A DNA stretch of 64,000 nt from Aliiroseovarius sp. PrR006 (GTDB lineage: Bacteria > Pseudomonadota > Alphaproteobacteria > Rhodobacterales > Rhodobacteraceae). A program made the translations under genes and the position numbers. Under the pieces are notes generated by a model. That model saw only the letters and a list, made by a program, of their open reading frames with translations. It was not told where the DNA came from and did no database searches. Shown one piece after another: positions 34,442-43,004 of the stretch. The first letter of the stretch is position 1, and each line of letters opens with the position of its first letter. The stretch lies in assembly GCF_010500215.1 (NCBI RefSeq), contig NZ_JAAGOY010000007.1, positions 1,024,501 to 1,088,500 on the forward strand, given 5' to 3'.

Positions 34442-35380
34442 TTAGCGATTGGGCGGGATGGCATGCCCCGGATAATTCCAGTCGCGGATCACCGTTGCGG
34501 CGTGCTCGATAAAGGCGTTGACCGTCAGCACGTTGCGTGCGCCCTCGGGGATGATCAAGCCCAGCTGCATGGGGCGCTGTTCGCCTTTCAGCGGAATAAA
34601 CACCAGTCGCCGCCCATCCGGAGAAAGGTCGGAATAGGGTCTGATATTGGCGATTGCATAGCCAAACCCGTTCGCCACCATCGACCGCATCACTGCCATG
34701 TCCCGCGTGCGTTCGACAATGCGCGGCTTGCGGCCTGTCTGGTCAAAGAAGCTGAGGAAATAGTTACTGCTGAGCGGCAGGTCCAACAGGACCATCGGAT
34801 AGTCCAAAAGCTCGGCCACCTCGACCTCGTTCTGGCGGGCAAGGGGGTGGCCTTCGGGCACCATCGCGTAAGGGGGCAGGGACCGAAGCGGCACAAACTC
34901 AAGATCCGGCGGGATTTCAAGGTCATAGGACAGCGCCACGTCGATCTGCGCCCGGCGCAGCTGCTCGATCAGGCTTAGCTGATCGGTTTCAATCTGGCTG
35001 ACGCGGACATCCGGATACTTGAGCTCAAACTGTCGCCGGATCGCGGGCAAAAGCACCTGCGCAAAGCTGACAAGGCAGCCGATATTCAGCGGCCCCTGCA
35101 CATTGCCCGAGATGTCGCCCGCCAGCCGGTTCAGCGCGTCCGCTTCCTGTAGCACCAGCTTGGCCTGCGCCATGAACTGCCGTCCGGCCTGCGTCAGGCT
35201 CAGCCCATGCGCGTGTTTGCGGACGAAAAGCGGCAGGCCGAACTCGTCCTCCAACTGGGAAATCGCCGCCGAGATCGACGGCGACGATACATTCACCCGC
35301 GCGCTTGCCTGCGCGATCGAGCCTTCCTCGCCCACGGCGACGAAATATTCCAACTGACGAAGAGTAAACCGCAAAGCCAT
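34442..35380 (-). CDS. LysR-family transcriptional regulator
   Basis: The 312-residue product has an N-terminal LysR winged helix (LRQLEYFVAVGEEGSIAQASARVNVSSPSISAAISQLE) and a full effector domain. The fold resembles the CbbR/CynR-like group more than GcvA. It lies between the second Rieske gene and the deacylase, all on one strand, and is a plausible local activator for this catabolic segment. No obvious operator was found in the 71 bases upstream. Confidence 0.88.
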   Translation of the reverse strand: MALRFTLRQLEYFVAVGEEGSIAQASARVNVSSPSISAAISQLEDEFGLPLFVRKHAHGLSLTQAGRQFMAQAKLVLQEADALNRLAGDISGNVQGPLNIGCLVSFAQVLLPAIRRQFELKYPDVRVSQIETDQLSLIEQLRRAQIDVALSYDLEIPPDLEFVPLRSLPPYAMVPEGHPLARQNEVEVAELLDYPMVLLDLPLSSNYFLSFFDQTGRKPRIVERTRDMAVMRSMVANGFGYAIANIRPYSDLSPDGRRLVFIPLKGEQRPMQLGLIIPEGARNVLTVNAFIEHAATVIRDWNYPGHAIPPNR

Positions 35381-35451
35381 CGTGCGATTATGCCTTACGG
35401 TTCACATGGTTCAAGCCTGATACGTGGTCTATTGGGTCCAGCATCGCTTTC

Positions 35452-36564
35452 TTACTCGGCGGCCACGACATCCCTGTCTTGGCGCGCCAGCCAGATCTGG
35501 AAGTCACGGATCGTGCCTTCATAGTCATCGCTGGCCAATGGCCCTTCAAGCGCGTGCTCGGACCCCAAGGCCACCTGCATGCGTTCAAGTTTCTCGCGGT
35601 CCTCTCGGTTGACCTCTTCCCACAGTTTGATGCGCGCGGCGATGGTCGCATCGTCCAGATCCTCGCCATAGACGGACATGGTCCACTTCACGCGGATTTC
35701 ACCCGCGCTCAGTGGGAAGATCGACAGCGAAACCAACAGGCTGGCCGCTTGACTGGCCACTTGTGTCGGGAACTTGGCAAACAGGGTCGAGCGCATGCGC
35801 TCGTCATCGCTGAGCCCATCGGCGCCATGCCCGCGCGGCGGGATCGTGTCGGGATAATTCGCAGCGTAGGACGTGAAGTCGTACCCCGACAGCAATTTGC
35901 GCGCTAGACCCGTGGGCGTATAGCCGTGCAGCGTCTGCGGGTGCACCACCGACAGGTGGTAGCCTTCCATGAAGTTCTCGACGAGGCATTTCCAGTTGGT
36001 CTGCCAGTTCTCTTCGGCCACGTGCACAAGGCGGAACTTCTCAGTCTCGTAAGGGGCCAGCAATCCGTCCAGATCCGGGTGGTCAAACGGGGCCGCGTGG
36101 CAATCCAGATTGGCATAGATGAAGCCGTTCCACAGATGCACGTTATGCCCATGTAGGCGGCAGGACTTGCTGTCAAACCCGGCGTTTTCCATCCGCGCGG
36201 CGCGCAGAAGCGCACCGTCACGGCCATAGGCCCAAGCATGATAGGAACAGACAAAGCGCTTCACATTGCCCCGACCTTCGGCCAGTGGCATGCCGCGGTG
36301 GCGGCACACATTGGCCAGCACACGGATATTCCCATCATCGCCGCGCACGACGATCAACGGTTCGGACAAAAGCTGCACGGTGAAATAGTCGCCGGGCTCG
36401 GGGATTTCATCCGCGCGACCCAGACAATGCCAGCCATGACGCAGCACGGTGGCTGCCTCGTGGTCGAACTGCGCCTGACTTGTGTAGTATGCGCCCGGCA
36501 TTCCCATCGGGCGATCGGCCGGTAAGGCGGCCAAATCCTGAAGTTTAGTTCTTAGGTCACCCAT
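35452..36564 (-). CDS. Rieske non-heme iron oxygenase, alpha subunit (quaternary-amine type)
   Basis: The 370-residue protein has a Rieske cluster (CRHRG and CSYHAW, about residues 86-108) and a mononuclear iron site, VENFMEGYHLSVVHPQ. Where ring-hydroxylating dioxygenases have a bridging Asp, this has Glu (NFMEGYH), a feature of glycine betaine and carnitine monooxygenases. It has no fused reductase, and no reductase gene is close by. It is 38 bases downstream of the DUF1028 gene. N-demethylation or hydroxylation of a methylated amine is the inferred role. Confidence 0.88.
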   Translation of the reverse strand: MGDLRTKLQDLAALPADRPMGMPGAYYTSQAQFDHEAATVLRHGWHCLGRADEIPEPGDYFTVQLLSEPLIVVRGDDGNIRVLANVCRHRGMPLAEGRGNVKRFVCSYHAWAYGRDGALLRAARMENAGFDSKSCRLHGHNVHLWNGFIYANLDCHAAPFDHPDLDGLLAPYETEKFRLVHVAEENWQTNWKCLVENFMEGYHLSVVHPQTLHGYTPTGLARKLLSGYDFTSYAANYPDTIPPRGHGADGLSDDERMRSTLFAKFPTQVASQAASLLVSLSIFPLSAGEIRVKWTMSVYGEDLDDATIAARIKLWEEVNREDREKLERMQVALGSEHALEGPLASDDYEGTIRDFQIWLARQDRDVVAAE

Positions 36565-36602
36565 CTTACCCTCCGTTTCCTGTTGCGTTCTTGGGTTACT
36601 CG

Positions 36603-37277
36603 TTATTCGTCGCCGGGGACGCCGTAGGACGGCGCCTCGCGCGGGTCGAGCGCGCGTTGGACATAGGCGTCCAGCTGCGGCTTATAGATCTCCCACGCGG
36701 TGGCGATATTTTCGATCGGACAGTCCTCGGTCCAGTCGCAGCGCAGATCGGCGACGGGCCATGCGACTTTGTCGACCAGCATCATGCCTGCCGAATGGAT
36801 TGGGCCAGCTTCGCCGCCTGCCGCAAGACCGGCACGCATTGCGGCAATCAGCCGGTCGCCCAAATGGCCGGAACTTTCCAGAAATCCGTCAACGATGGCT
36901 TGCGGCACACCGTCATTCGCCAACAAGTTCCCGCCCGACGCCACATCCGGCCCCTGCGCCTGCGTCCAGATGCCAAGGCTGTTTGGCCCGGAATGGATTG
37001 CCGTGGCGCCATTCTTGTCGACCGCCAATACTTGCCGATATTCGATGAACCGGCCCAGATCTTTCACGCCCGCAATCGCTTCGGATGCGGACATGCCGCC
37101 CTGCATGAGATCCAGAGCCAGTGGTCCCAACATTGGATCGGTCACGTTCTGCGAGGCCACCGCACCAACACCCGCACGCGCATAGGCACAGCGTGCCGCC
37201 ACCGCAGGGGATGACGACGAGATTGCGATGCCGAACATGCCGGTCTCTGCGCAGCGGGCCACCAGTGAAAACGTCAT
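36603..37277 (-). CDS. DUF1028 family protein (Ntn-hydrolase-like)
   Basis: The 224-residue protein has the DUF1028 start TFSLVARCAETGMFGIAISSS and the segment ASQNVTDPMLGPLALDLMQ. The fold is thought to resemble Ntn hydrolases; the function is unknown. It sits between RidA and a Rieske oxygenase, so it may hydrolyse an amide or imine-derived intermediate of the same route. Confidence 0.8.
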   Translation of the reverse strand: MTFSLVARCAETGMFGIAISSSSPAVAARCAYARAGVGAVASQNVTDPMLGPLALDLMQGGMSASEAIAGVKDLGRFIEYRQVLAVDKNGATAIHSGPNSLGIWTQAQGPDVASGGNLLANDGVPQAIVDGFLESSGHLGDRLIAAMRAGLAAGGEAGPIHSAGMMLVDKVAWPVADLRCDWTEDCPIENIATAWEIYKPQLDAYVQRALDPREAPSYGVPGDE

Positions 37278-37286
37278 CCAAGCTTC

Positions 37287-37344
37287 CTTTTTCTTGTCCG
37301 AAATATCCTCGGGGGAGCGCGAGGGGGGCAGACAGCCCCCTCGC
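37287..37344 (-). repeat. Rhodobacterales-type intergenic repeat, copy 1
   Basis: On the minus strand the copy has a GC-rich hairpin, GCGAGGGGG / CCCCCTCGC (37344-37336 and 37327-37319), followed by CCCCCGAGGATATTTCGGAC and AAGAAAAAGG. The same arrangement, hairpin then CCCC-AGGATA-ATTT-G-CAAGAAAA, recurs at 63287-63343. It fills the gap between RidA and the DUF1028 gene and may act as an RNA processing or attenuation element. Confidence 0.5.
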
Positions 37345-37351
37345 TTACCGT

Positions 37352-37768
37352 TTAGTCAGGGATCACTGCCGTCCCGTCGATTTCAACCAGCCAATCAGGT
37401 CGCGCCAGCGCCTGCACCACCAGACCCGTCGAGACAGGATGCACACCCTTGATATATTCGCCCATGGTGCGATAGACGGCCTCGCGGTGGCGGACGTCGG
37501 TGATGTAGACGACCACCTTCACCAGATGCTCCATCTGGCCGCCGGCCTCTTCGATCAGCTGGCGGATGTTCTGCATCACCTTGTGGGTCTGTTCGACCGG
37601 ATCGTGGCTGTCGATATTGACGGCATCATCTAGGTTTTGCGGGCACTGGCCGCGCAGATAGACGGTTTTGCCGCCCTGCGTGACCACGGCCTGACACAGG
37701 TCGTTGTCCAGATTTTGCTCGGGGTAGGTGTCCGAGGTGTTGAACTTGCGAATACGGGTATGGGCCAT
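37352..37768 (-). CDS. RidA family protein
   Basis: The 138-residue protein is a YjgF/YER057c/UK114 fold with the core GQCPQNLDDAVNIDSHDPVE, an amphipathic helix around QMEHLVKVVVYITD, and the C-terminal VVQALARPDWLVEID, which carries the conserved arginine. RidA proteins hydrolyse reactive enamines and imines. It lies between the first Rieske oxygenase (21 bases upstream) and DUF1028. In an amine-degrading operon it probably clears an unstable imine product. Confidence 0.9.
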   Translation of the reverse strand: MAHTRIRKFNTSDTYPEQNLDNDLCQAVVTQGGKTVYLRGQCPQNLDDAVNIDSHDPVEQTHKVMQNIRQLIEEAGGQMEHLVKVVVYITDVRHREAVYRTMGEYIKGVHPVSTGLVVQALARPDWLVEIDGTAVIPD

Positions 37769-37789
37769 TGGGCGTCCCTTTATGTGGTG

Positions 37790-38935
37790 TCAGGTAGCGG
37801 CGCGTCCGGCCTCGATCCGGGCCATCAGATACTGCGCGAAGTCATAGTTGGGGCGTTCCAGATGGCTAAGATGCCCCGGCGCGGCGCGGTCGGACGACAG
37901 GCCTTTGAACACTTTTTCGGTGCAGCCGCGATCTTCGACGTTCACGTCATCCAAAAGCGCCTTCAGGTCGGCAAAGTTCTGGTCGATATCCGCGTCATCG
38001 GCGAAATCATTCGACATGCCGCCACCAAAACGGATCTGCACTTGGCCCGGCCCTTTGGGGTGCAGTGACAGGTACCAGAAATAGCCGGGCGTCAGGGTGA
38101 TCAGCAGGCTGGGATAGATCGCCAACAGATAGGTGGTGCGGCGTTCTTCACCCTTCAGACGGTCGTTCTTTGCGTGCGCCATCGCGATGAGCAGCTCTTC
38201 GTCCTTCAGAATGGTGTGATAGTTGAAGGCAGGCAGACCCGGCGGGCAGATCATATCCTCGAGCTTCGACAGACCGCCGATCGTGCCCGCATGACAAACC
38301 GGCAGGTGATAGCTTTCCATGAAGTTCTCGGCCAGCACCTTCCAGTTCGTGTCCCAGACGTGCTCTTCATAGAACGCCTCGGTGTAGTTGGTCATGTCAT
38401 AGCCTGCGATCATCTCTTCAACTTGGGAAAGCTGATCAGACACGTCGGGCGCGTCTTGGTTCAGGGTGACGAACACCCAACCCAGCCATTCCTGACATTT
38501 CACCTGAGGCAGCTGGTATTGGTCCTTGCAGAAGCCTTCGTTCAGGGTCATCGCCGGGGCGCCGCGCAGGCTGCCATCCAGATTGTACGTCCAGGCGTGA
38601 TAGGGGCAGACGATGGCGCGCGTCTTGCCGTTGCCGTGCAAAAGCGTCGACATGCGGTGCAGACAGACGTTGGACATTGCGCGCAGCTCGCCGTCCCGGT
38701 CGCGGATGACAAGAACCGGCTGCCCGGCAAGCTCGCAGGTGGTGTACTGGCCCGGCTCTTTCAGCGCGTCGGCCCGACCCACACAGAACCAATCCTTCGA
38801 GAAGATGTGCTCTAGCTCTTCGCTCAAGAACTCTTCGGACGTGTAGACCGACGGCGGCATGGCATGGGCCTGCTCGAACGGTTCGGCGGTGTTCTGGCGA
38901 AGTTCTTCTACGGGGTCGATGTGATCTTTTGCCAT
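37790..38935 (-). CDS. Rieske non-heme iron oxygenase, alpha subunit (quaternary-amine type)
   Basis: The 381-residue protein has CLHRMSTLLHGNGK and CPYHAWTY for the Rieske cluster (about residues 91-114) and AENFMESYHLPVCHAG for the catalytic iron, again with Glu at the bridging position. It is related to but clearly different from the Rieske protein at 35452, so the two may act on successive substrates or pair as subunits. ATG 38935 (MAKDHIDP) is used; an in-frame TTG at 39106 lies inside the FMO gene. No reductase partner is adjacent. Confidence 0.88.
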   Translation of the reverse strand: MAKDHIDPVEELRQNTAEPFEQAHAMPPSVYTSEEFLSEELEHIFSKDWFCVGRADALKEPGQYTTCELAGQPVLVIRDRDGELRAMSNVCLHRMSTLLHGNGKTRAIVCPYHAWTYNLDGSLRGAPAMTLNEGFCKDQYQLPQVKCQEWLGWVFVTLNQDAPDVSDQLSQVEEMIAGYDMTNYTEAFYEEHVWDTNWKVLAENFMESYHLPVCHAGTIGGLSKLEDMICPPGLPAFNYHTILKDEELLIAMAHAKNDRLKGEERRTTYLLAIYPSLLITLTPGYFWYLSLHPKGPGQVQIRFGGGMSNDFADDADIDQNFADLKALLDDVNVEDRGCTEKVFKGLSSDRAAPGHLSHLERPNYDFAQYLMARIEAGRAAT

Positions 38936-38957
38936 CTGGGTATCTCTCTCGTGTAAC

Positions 38958-40235
38958 TTATTCTGCAGCCGAGGACACAACAGCCGCCGGGCCCTCATAA
39001 TCCAGATAGGCGCGCTGGATTGCGATCTGATCTGCGACGTGTTTGGCGTCGTGCCAGACCCCCCACAGGAAGGTCGAGCCGCGGCGGGACTGCCACGGCA
39101 GGCCAAGGAAATAGACGTCGGGTTCGACCGATACGCCGCGCTGGTGGATCGGTGCGCCTTTCTCGTCGAAGGCGTCGAATTTCATCCAGTCGAAATCTTG
39201 CCGAAATCCGGTGGCCCAGATGATCGTGGTGATCCCTTCCTTGGCCAGATCAACGGTGCGGATCGGGTTGGTCAGGCAGTCGGGGTCGGGGAAGGCGATG
39301 CGGGCTTCGGGTTCTTCTGGCAGGGTCAGCCCGGTGCGGTCCAGATAGGCGTCGGCAGCGTCCAACATCTCGTTATAATTCGCGTCACCTGCGGCCACAT
39401 TTGTTTGTAGATCGTCGCGGAAGGTCAGGGTGTTATCAAGGAACCCGTCCGTCATGCCCAAAAGCGTCACGCCTTCGCCCGCCAAGCGGCGGAAATCCAT
39501 CGTATTGCCGCCATAGGCCCCACTGACCGAGATCGTCACATGTTCCGTCCCCGGATTCGGCGCGGCCATGTCCCACAGGCCCAAAACGCCCAGCCACCAG
39601 ACGAAATCGCGGCCACGATAGCGGCGCGGCGGGCGGTCATGCGGCCCGACCGACAGGAACACCTTGCGCCCCGCGCGGTTCAGTTCGTCCGCGATCTGGG
39701 CACCTGACGACCCGGCCCCAACCACCAGCACTGCCCCCTCGGCCAATTGCGCGGGGTTCTTGTAGTGGTAGGAGTGGATCTGAGTGACCTTGGCCGTTTC
39801 CGGCACGATGGGTGGGATCACCGGATGTTGGAAAGCGCCGGTCGCGGCGACGATCCGTTTGGCCTCGATCACACCGCCCGAGGTTTCGACCCGGAACCCG
39901 GCCTGATCCGGCAGGCGTTCGGCTTTCAGCACCTCAACCCCGGTGCGCACGGGGGCGTTCACCATCTGAGCGTATTCCTCCAGATAGTCCGCCACGCGGT
40001 CTTTCGTCACGAATTCATCCGGATCATTGCCCTTGAATTCAAGGCTGGGGAAGCGGTCGTGCCAGACGGGCCCGTTGGTCACCAGCGCGTCCCAGCGCGC
40101 GGTGCGCCATGCCTCGGCCACGCGGTTCTTTTCCAGAATCAGATGAGGCACGCCACTGTTTCCAAGGTGTTCGCTGAGGGCAATTCCGGCCTGTCCGGCG
40201 CCAACAACAAGCGTATCAATGGTCTCAACGGGCAT
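38958..40235 (-). CDS. FAD/NAD(P)-dependent monooxygenase-like protein
   Basis: The 425-residue protein has two dinucleotide sites, TLVVGAGQAGIALSEHLG near the start and VLVVGAGSSGAQIADEL at about residue 170, with ATGAFQHPVIP between them, the plan of flavin-containing monooxygenases and related reductases. It leads the FMO-Rieske-RidA-DUF1028-Rieske run; a 17-base inverted repeat lies 121 bases before its ATG. It might oxygenate nitrogen or carbon, or supply electrons to the Rieske proteins; I cannot tell which. Confidence 0.8.
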   Translation of the reverse strand: MPVETIDTLVVGAGQAGIALSEHLGNSGVPHLILEKNRVAEAWRTARWDALVTNGPVWHDRFPSLEFKGNDPDEFVTKDRVADYLEEYAQMVNAPVRTGVEVLKAERLPDQAGFRVETSGGVIEAKRIVAATGAFQHPVIPPIVPETAKVTQIHSYHYKNPAQLAEGAVLVVGAGSSGAQIADELNRAGRKVFLSVGPHDRPPRRYRGRDFVWWLGVLGLWDMAAPNPGTEHVTISVSGAYGGNTMDFRRLAGEGVTLLGMTDGFLDNTLTFRDDLQTNVAAGDANYNEMLDAADAYLDRTGLTLPEEPEARIAFPDPDCLTNPIRTVDLAKEGITTIIWATGFRQDFDWMKFDAFDEKGAPIHQRGVSVEPDVYFLGLPWQSRRGSTFLWGVWHDAKHVADQIAIQRAYLDYEGPAAVVSSAAE

Positions 40236-40355
40236 GTGTCTGGTCCTTGTGTCTGAATGTCGTCTCTACGTAATGGGAAGGGCGCGCCTTCTTCTGCGAT
40301 CGCCCTACATTGTCATTTTGGGACCAGCGGGAAAGAACGTTATGAGTCAGCGCTG

Positions 40356-40403
40356 ATTAGGTGTAGCCTAATGTTCATGCGCTCGGAAAAGGAAATACCT
40401 AAT
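40356..40403. promoter_or_regulatory. Candidate LysR operator upstream of the FMO-Rieske operon
   Basis: A perfect inverted repeat ATTAGG-TGTAG-CCTAAT occupies 40356-40372, and a further CCTAAT half-site lies at 40398-40403. The sequence fits the LysR T-N11-A rule and shares ATTAG...CTAAT with the site at 45353-45367 before the neighbouring LysR gene. It lies in the 244-base gap between the FMO start and the ALDH end, which otherwise holds only a terminator. Confidence 0.55.
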
Positions 40404-40445
40404 CATGCACTTGGAAGTGCAGGTTGCGCCCTAACCAAGCGCAAT

Positions 40446-40472
40446 AAAACGGGGCGTGACCACGCACGCCCC
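40446..40472 (-). terminator. Intrinsic terminator of the five-gene ring-opening operon
   Basis: On the minus strand GGGGCGTG / CACGCCCC (eight-base stem, 40472-40465 and 40458-40451) is followed by GTTTTATT. It lies eight bases past the ALDH stop. Confidence 0.75.
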
Positions 40473-40479
40473 GACCTGA

Positions 40480-41958
40480 TCAGCGCATCACAAAGGGATT
40501 GGCCATCGGTGTGTCCGAGGTGCTGATCCATGTGGTTTTCGTACGGGTGTAATCCAACACTGCATCAAGCCCTGCCTCGCGGCCATAGCCGGACTGGTTA
40601 TAGCCCCCGAATGGCGCAATCGGCGACACGGCCCGATAGGTGTTCACCCAGCAAATCCCCGCCTTCAGCCGCGACGACACGCGATGCGCGCGGGCGACGT
40701 TTTCGGTGAACACACCCGATCCCAGCCCGAAGGGCGTAGAATTGGCGATCGCGATGGCTTCCTCTTCCGTGTCGAAGGGGATCAGGGACATGACCGGCCC
40801 GAACATCTCGACTTTCAGAGTTTCGATGTCGGTGTTGGGGCATTCCACCAGCGTCGGCGCCATGTAGTTGCCGGGGCGGTCCAAGGGCGCGCCTCCGAAC
40901 CGAATGCGCGCGCCACCGTCACGGGCGGCCTGCAGAGTGGTTTCGATGGTTTGGACCTGCGCCTTGGTGCAGAGCGGGCCAATATGGGTGTCCGCAGACA
41001 GGGGATCGCCCACGACGACCGACTGCATTTTCTCTTCGATCCGTTGGGCGAGCGCGTCAAAGATCGAGCGATGCACCAGCCCGCGCGATCCCGCCACACA
41101 GCTTTGCCCCGAGGCCCCGAAGTTTCCGGCAATCAGCCCATTGGCCGCGCCGTCCAGATCGGCATCCTCGAACACCAGAATGGGGGACTTGCCGCCGAGT
41201 TCCAGCGAAGTCACCGCGAAGTTCTCGGCCGAGTTGCGTACCACGTGCCGTGCAGTTTCCGGGCCGCCGGTAAAGGCGATGCGGTCCACATCCGGGTGGC
41301 GGGTCAGGGGAATGGCGCAGTTTTCCGCGTCCCCGGTGATGACCGAGACGACACCGGGCGGGAAGCCTGCCGTCTCGACCAGGCGTGCGAATTCCAGCAT
41401 GGGCGCGGGCGCAATCTCGGACGCTTTCAGCACCACGGAACAGCCCGCCGCCAAGGCCGGACCCAGCTTGGTCGCGGTCAGGAACATCTGCGCGTTCCAC
41501 GGCACGATGGCGACCACTACGCCGATAGGCTCGCGCTTGGTGAACACATGCATGTCGGGCTTGTCGATGGGCAGAACCGCCCCTTCGATCTTGTCCGCCA
41601 GCCCCGCGTAGTAGCGGTAATAGTCGCCCACATAGGCCGATTGAGACGAGGTTTCGGCCAGCAGCTTGCCGCTGTCCGTCGTCTCGATCTGGCCAATGCG
41701 CTGGGCGTTCTCCTCGATCAACTCGGCAAGACGATACAGCAGCTTGCCCCGCTGGGTTTGCGTCATATCCCGCCATGCAGGATCGTTCAGTACCCGACGC
41801 CCGGCCGCAATGGCGCGGTCAACGTCAGAGAGTGCGGCGCAGGCAAAGGTCGCCCAATCTTCCCCCGTCGCCGGGTTTTGCGTGGCCATGACTTGCCCGT
41901 CGGCGCCGTCGACCCACTGACCGTCGATAAACAGCTGATAATGTGGTTTCTGTTCCAT
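40480..41958 (-). CDS. Aldehyde dehydrogenase family protein, TgnC-like by context
   Basis: The 492-residue protein has all the ALDH marks: the coenzyme region LELGGKSPILVFEDADLDGA (about residue 250), the catalytic cysteine in GASGQSCVAGSR (about residue 288) and the C-terminal PFGLGSGVFTEN. The ATG at 41958 follows GAGG. It is the last gene of the AA_synth-hydrolase-reductase-LLM-ALDH operon, eight bases after LLM. In the trigonelline pathway an ALDH oxidises the ring-opened lactol; that role is inferred from context only. Confidence 0.88.
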   Translation of the reverse strand: MEQKPHYQLFIDGQWVDGADGQVMATQNPATGEDWATFACAALSDVDRAIAAGRRVLNDPAWRDMTQTQRGKLLYRLAELIEENAQRIGQIETTDSGKLLAETSSQSAYVGDYYRYYAGLADKIEGAVLPIDKPDMHVFTKREPIGVVVAIVPWNAQMFLTATKLGPALAAGCSVVLKASEIAPAPMLEFARLVETAGFPPGVVSVITGDAENCAIPLTRHPDVDRIAFTGGPETARHVVRNSAENFAVTSLELGGKSPILVFEDADLDGAANGLIAGNFGASGQSCVAGSRGLVHRSIFDALAQRIEEKMQSVVVGDPLSADTHIGPLCTKAQVQTIETTLQAARDGGARIRFGGAPLDRPGNYMAPTLVECPNTDIETLKVEMFGPVMSLIPFDTEEEAIAIANSTPFGLGSGVFTENVARAHRVSSRLKAGICWVNTYRAVSPIAPFGGYNQSGYGREAGLDAVLDYTRTKTTWISTSDTPMANPFVMR

Positions 41959-41966
41959 CTGATACC

Positions 41967-43001
41967 TCACTGAAACGCTGGCATGACGTCGTCGATGAAC
42001 CGGGCCAGCGAGTCGCGCTTGCGTTCAAAGCTCATGCCGCTGTCGATCCAGAACGAGTATTCATCATAGCCCAGATCCTCGTAGCGTTTAATCTGGTCGA
42101 TCACTTCTTGCGCGGTGCCCATGGTCAGATCGCGCTTCAAGTTCTCAGGCGCCATCATTTTGTTCGCGGCCATTTCTTCCTCGGTCAGCTCCTGGATCAA
42201 ACCCTGGCTGACCGGGCGCTTGTTCTGGAACCACGCGCCGAAATAGCAATAGAACTTCGACAGTTCCTTCGCCGCCTGATCCACATCCGCCGCGTCTTTG
42301 CCGACATAGGTGTGATGCAGCAGCATGATCTTCGGGCGTTTGCCGTCATAGCCATCGCAGGCGTCATTGAAGCGCCCCATCAGGCTTTCGATTTCCTCGA
42401 TCCCCTGCCACAGCGGCGTTACCTGAATGTTGAATCCGTTCTGAACGCCAAACTCATGGCTATTCGGATCACGCGCGGCGATCCAGATCGGCGGACCGTC
42501 TTCCTGCACGGGCTTGGGCGCCGAGGTCGTGGCGGGGAACTGGAAGAACTCGCCTTCATGCGCGCAATCGCCTTTCCACAGCTGCGGGACCAGCGGGGCC
42601 ATCTCGCGCATGCGTTGGCCTGCTTCCCATGCATCCATGCCCGGCATCAGGCGTTCATATTCATAGGAATAGGCCCCGCGTGCGATGCCCAGTTCGATCC
42701 GCCCGTCGGTGATCAGGTCGGCCGAGGCAGCTTCACCCGCCAGCTTGATCGGGTGCCAGAAGGGCGCGATAACAGTGCCGGTGCCAAGGCGTACATGTTT
42801 GGTGTGGTGGGCCAGATTGACCAGTGTCAGAAATGGGTTGGGCGCGATGGTGAAATCCATCCCGTGGTGTTCCCCGGTCCAGACAGCCCGCATCTTGGCG
42901 TCATCGGCCATCTTGCACAGCTCGATAAATTCGTCATTCAGCTGCGTTTGTGACTGGCCGGGCGTCATGCGCTCCATATGGGCGAACAGCGAAAACTCCA
43001 T
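41967..43001 (-). CDS. Luciferase-like (LLM) flavin-dependent monooxygenase, TgnB-like
   Basis: The 344-residue protein is a bacterial luciferase-family TIM barrel with AVWTGEHHGMDFTIAPNPF (about residue 40), IAPFWHPIKLAGEAASADLI and IELGIARGAYSYEYERL. These segments resemble what I recall of the oxygenase component of trigonelline monooxygenase (TgnB); I could not run an alignment. The flavin reductase gene is three bases upstream, so together they form a two-component monooxygenase that would insert oxygen into an N-heterocycle or amine. Confidence 0.85.
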   Translation of the reverse strand: MEFSLFAHMERMTPGQSQTQLNDEFIELCKMADDAKMRAVWTGEHHGMDFTIAPNPFLTLVNLAHHTKHVRLGTGTVIAPFWHPIKLAGEAASADLITDGRIELGIARGAYSYEYERLMPGMDAWEAGQRMREMAPLVPQLWKGDCAHEGEFFQFPATTSAPKPVQEDGPPIWIAARDPNSHEFGVQNGFNIQVTPLWQGIEEIESLMGRFNDACDGYDGKRPKIMLLHHTYVGKDAADVDQAAKELSKFYCYFGAWFQNKRPVSQGLIQELTEEEMAANKMMAPENLKRDLTMGTAQEVIDQIKRYEDLGYDEYSFWIDSGMSFERKRDSLARFIDDVMPAFQ

Positions 43002-43004
43002 GGA

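Noticed and set aside
40684-41973. Plus-strand reading frame of 429 codons opposite the aldehyde dehydrogenase
   Set aside because: It is composition-driven, Arg- and Gln-rich without motifs, and antiparallel to a clear ALDH.
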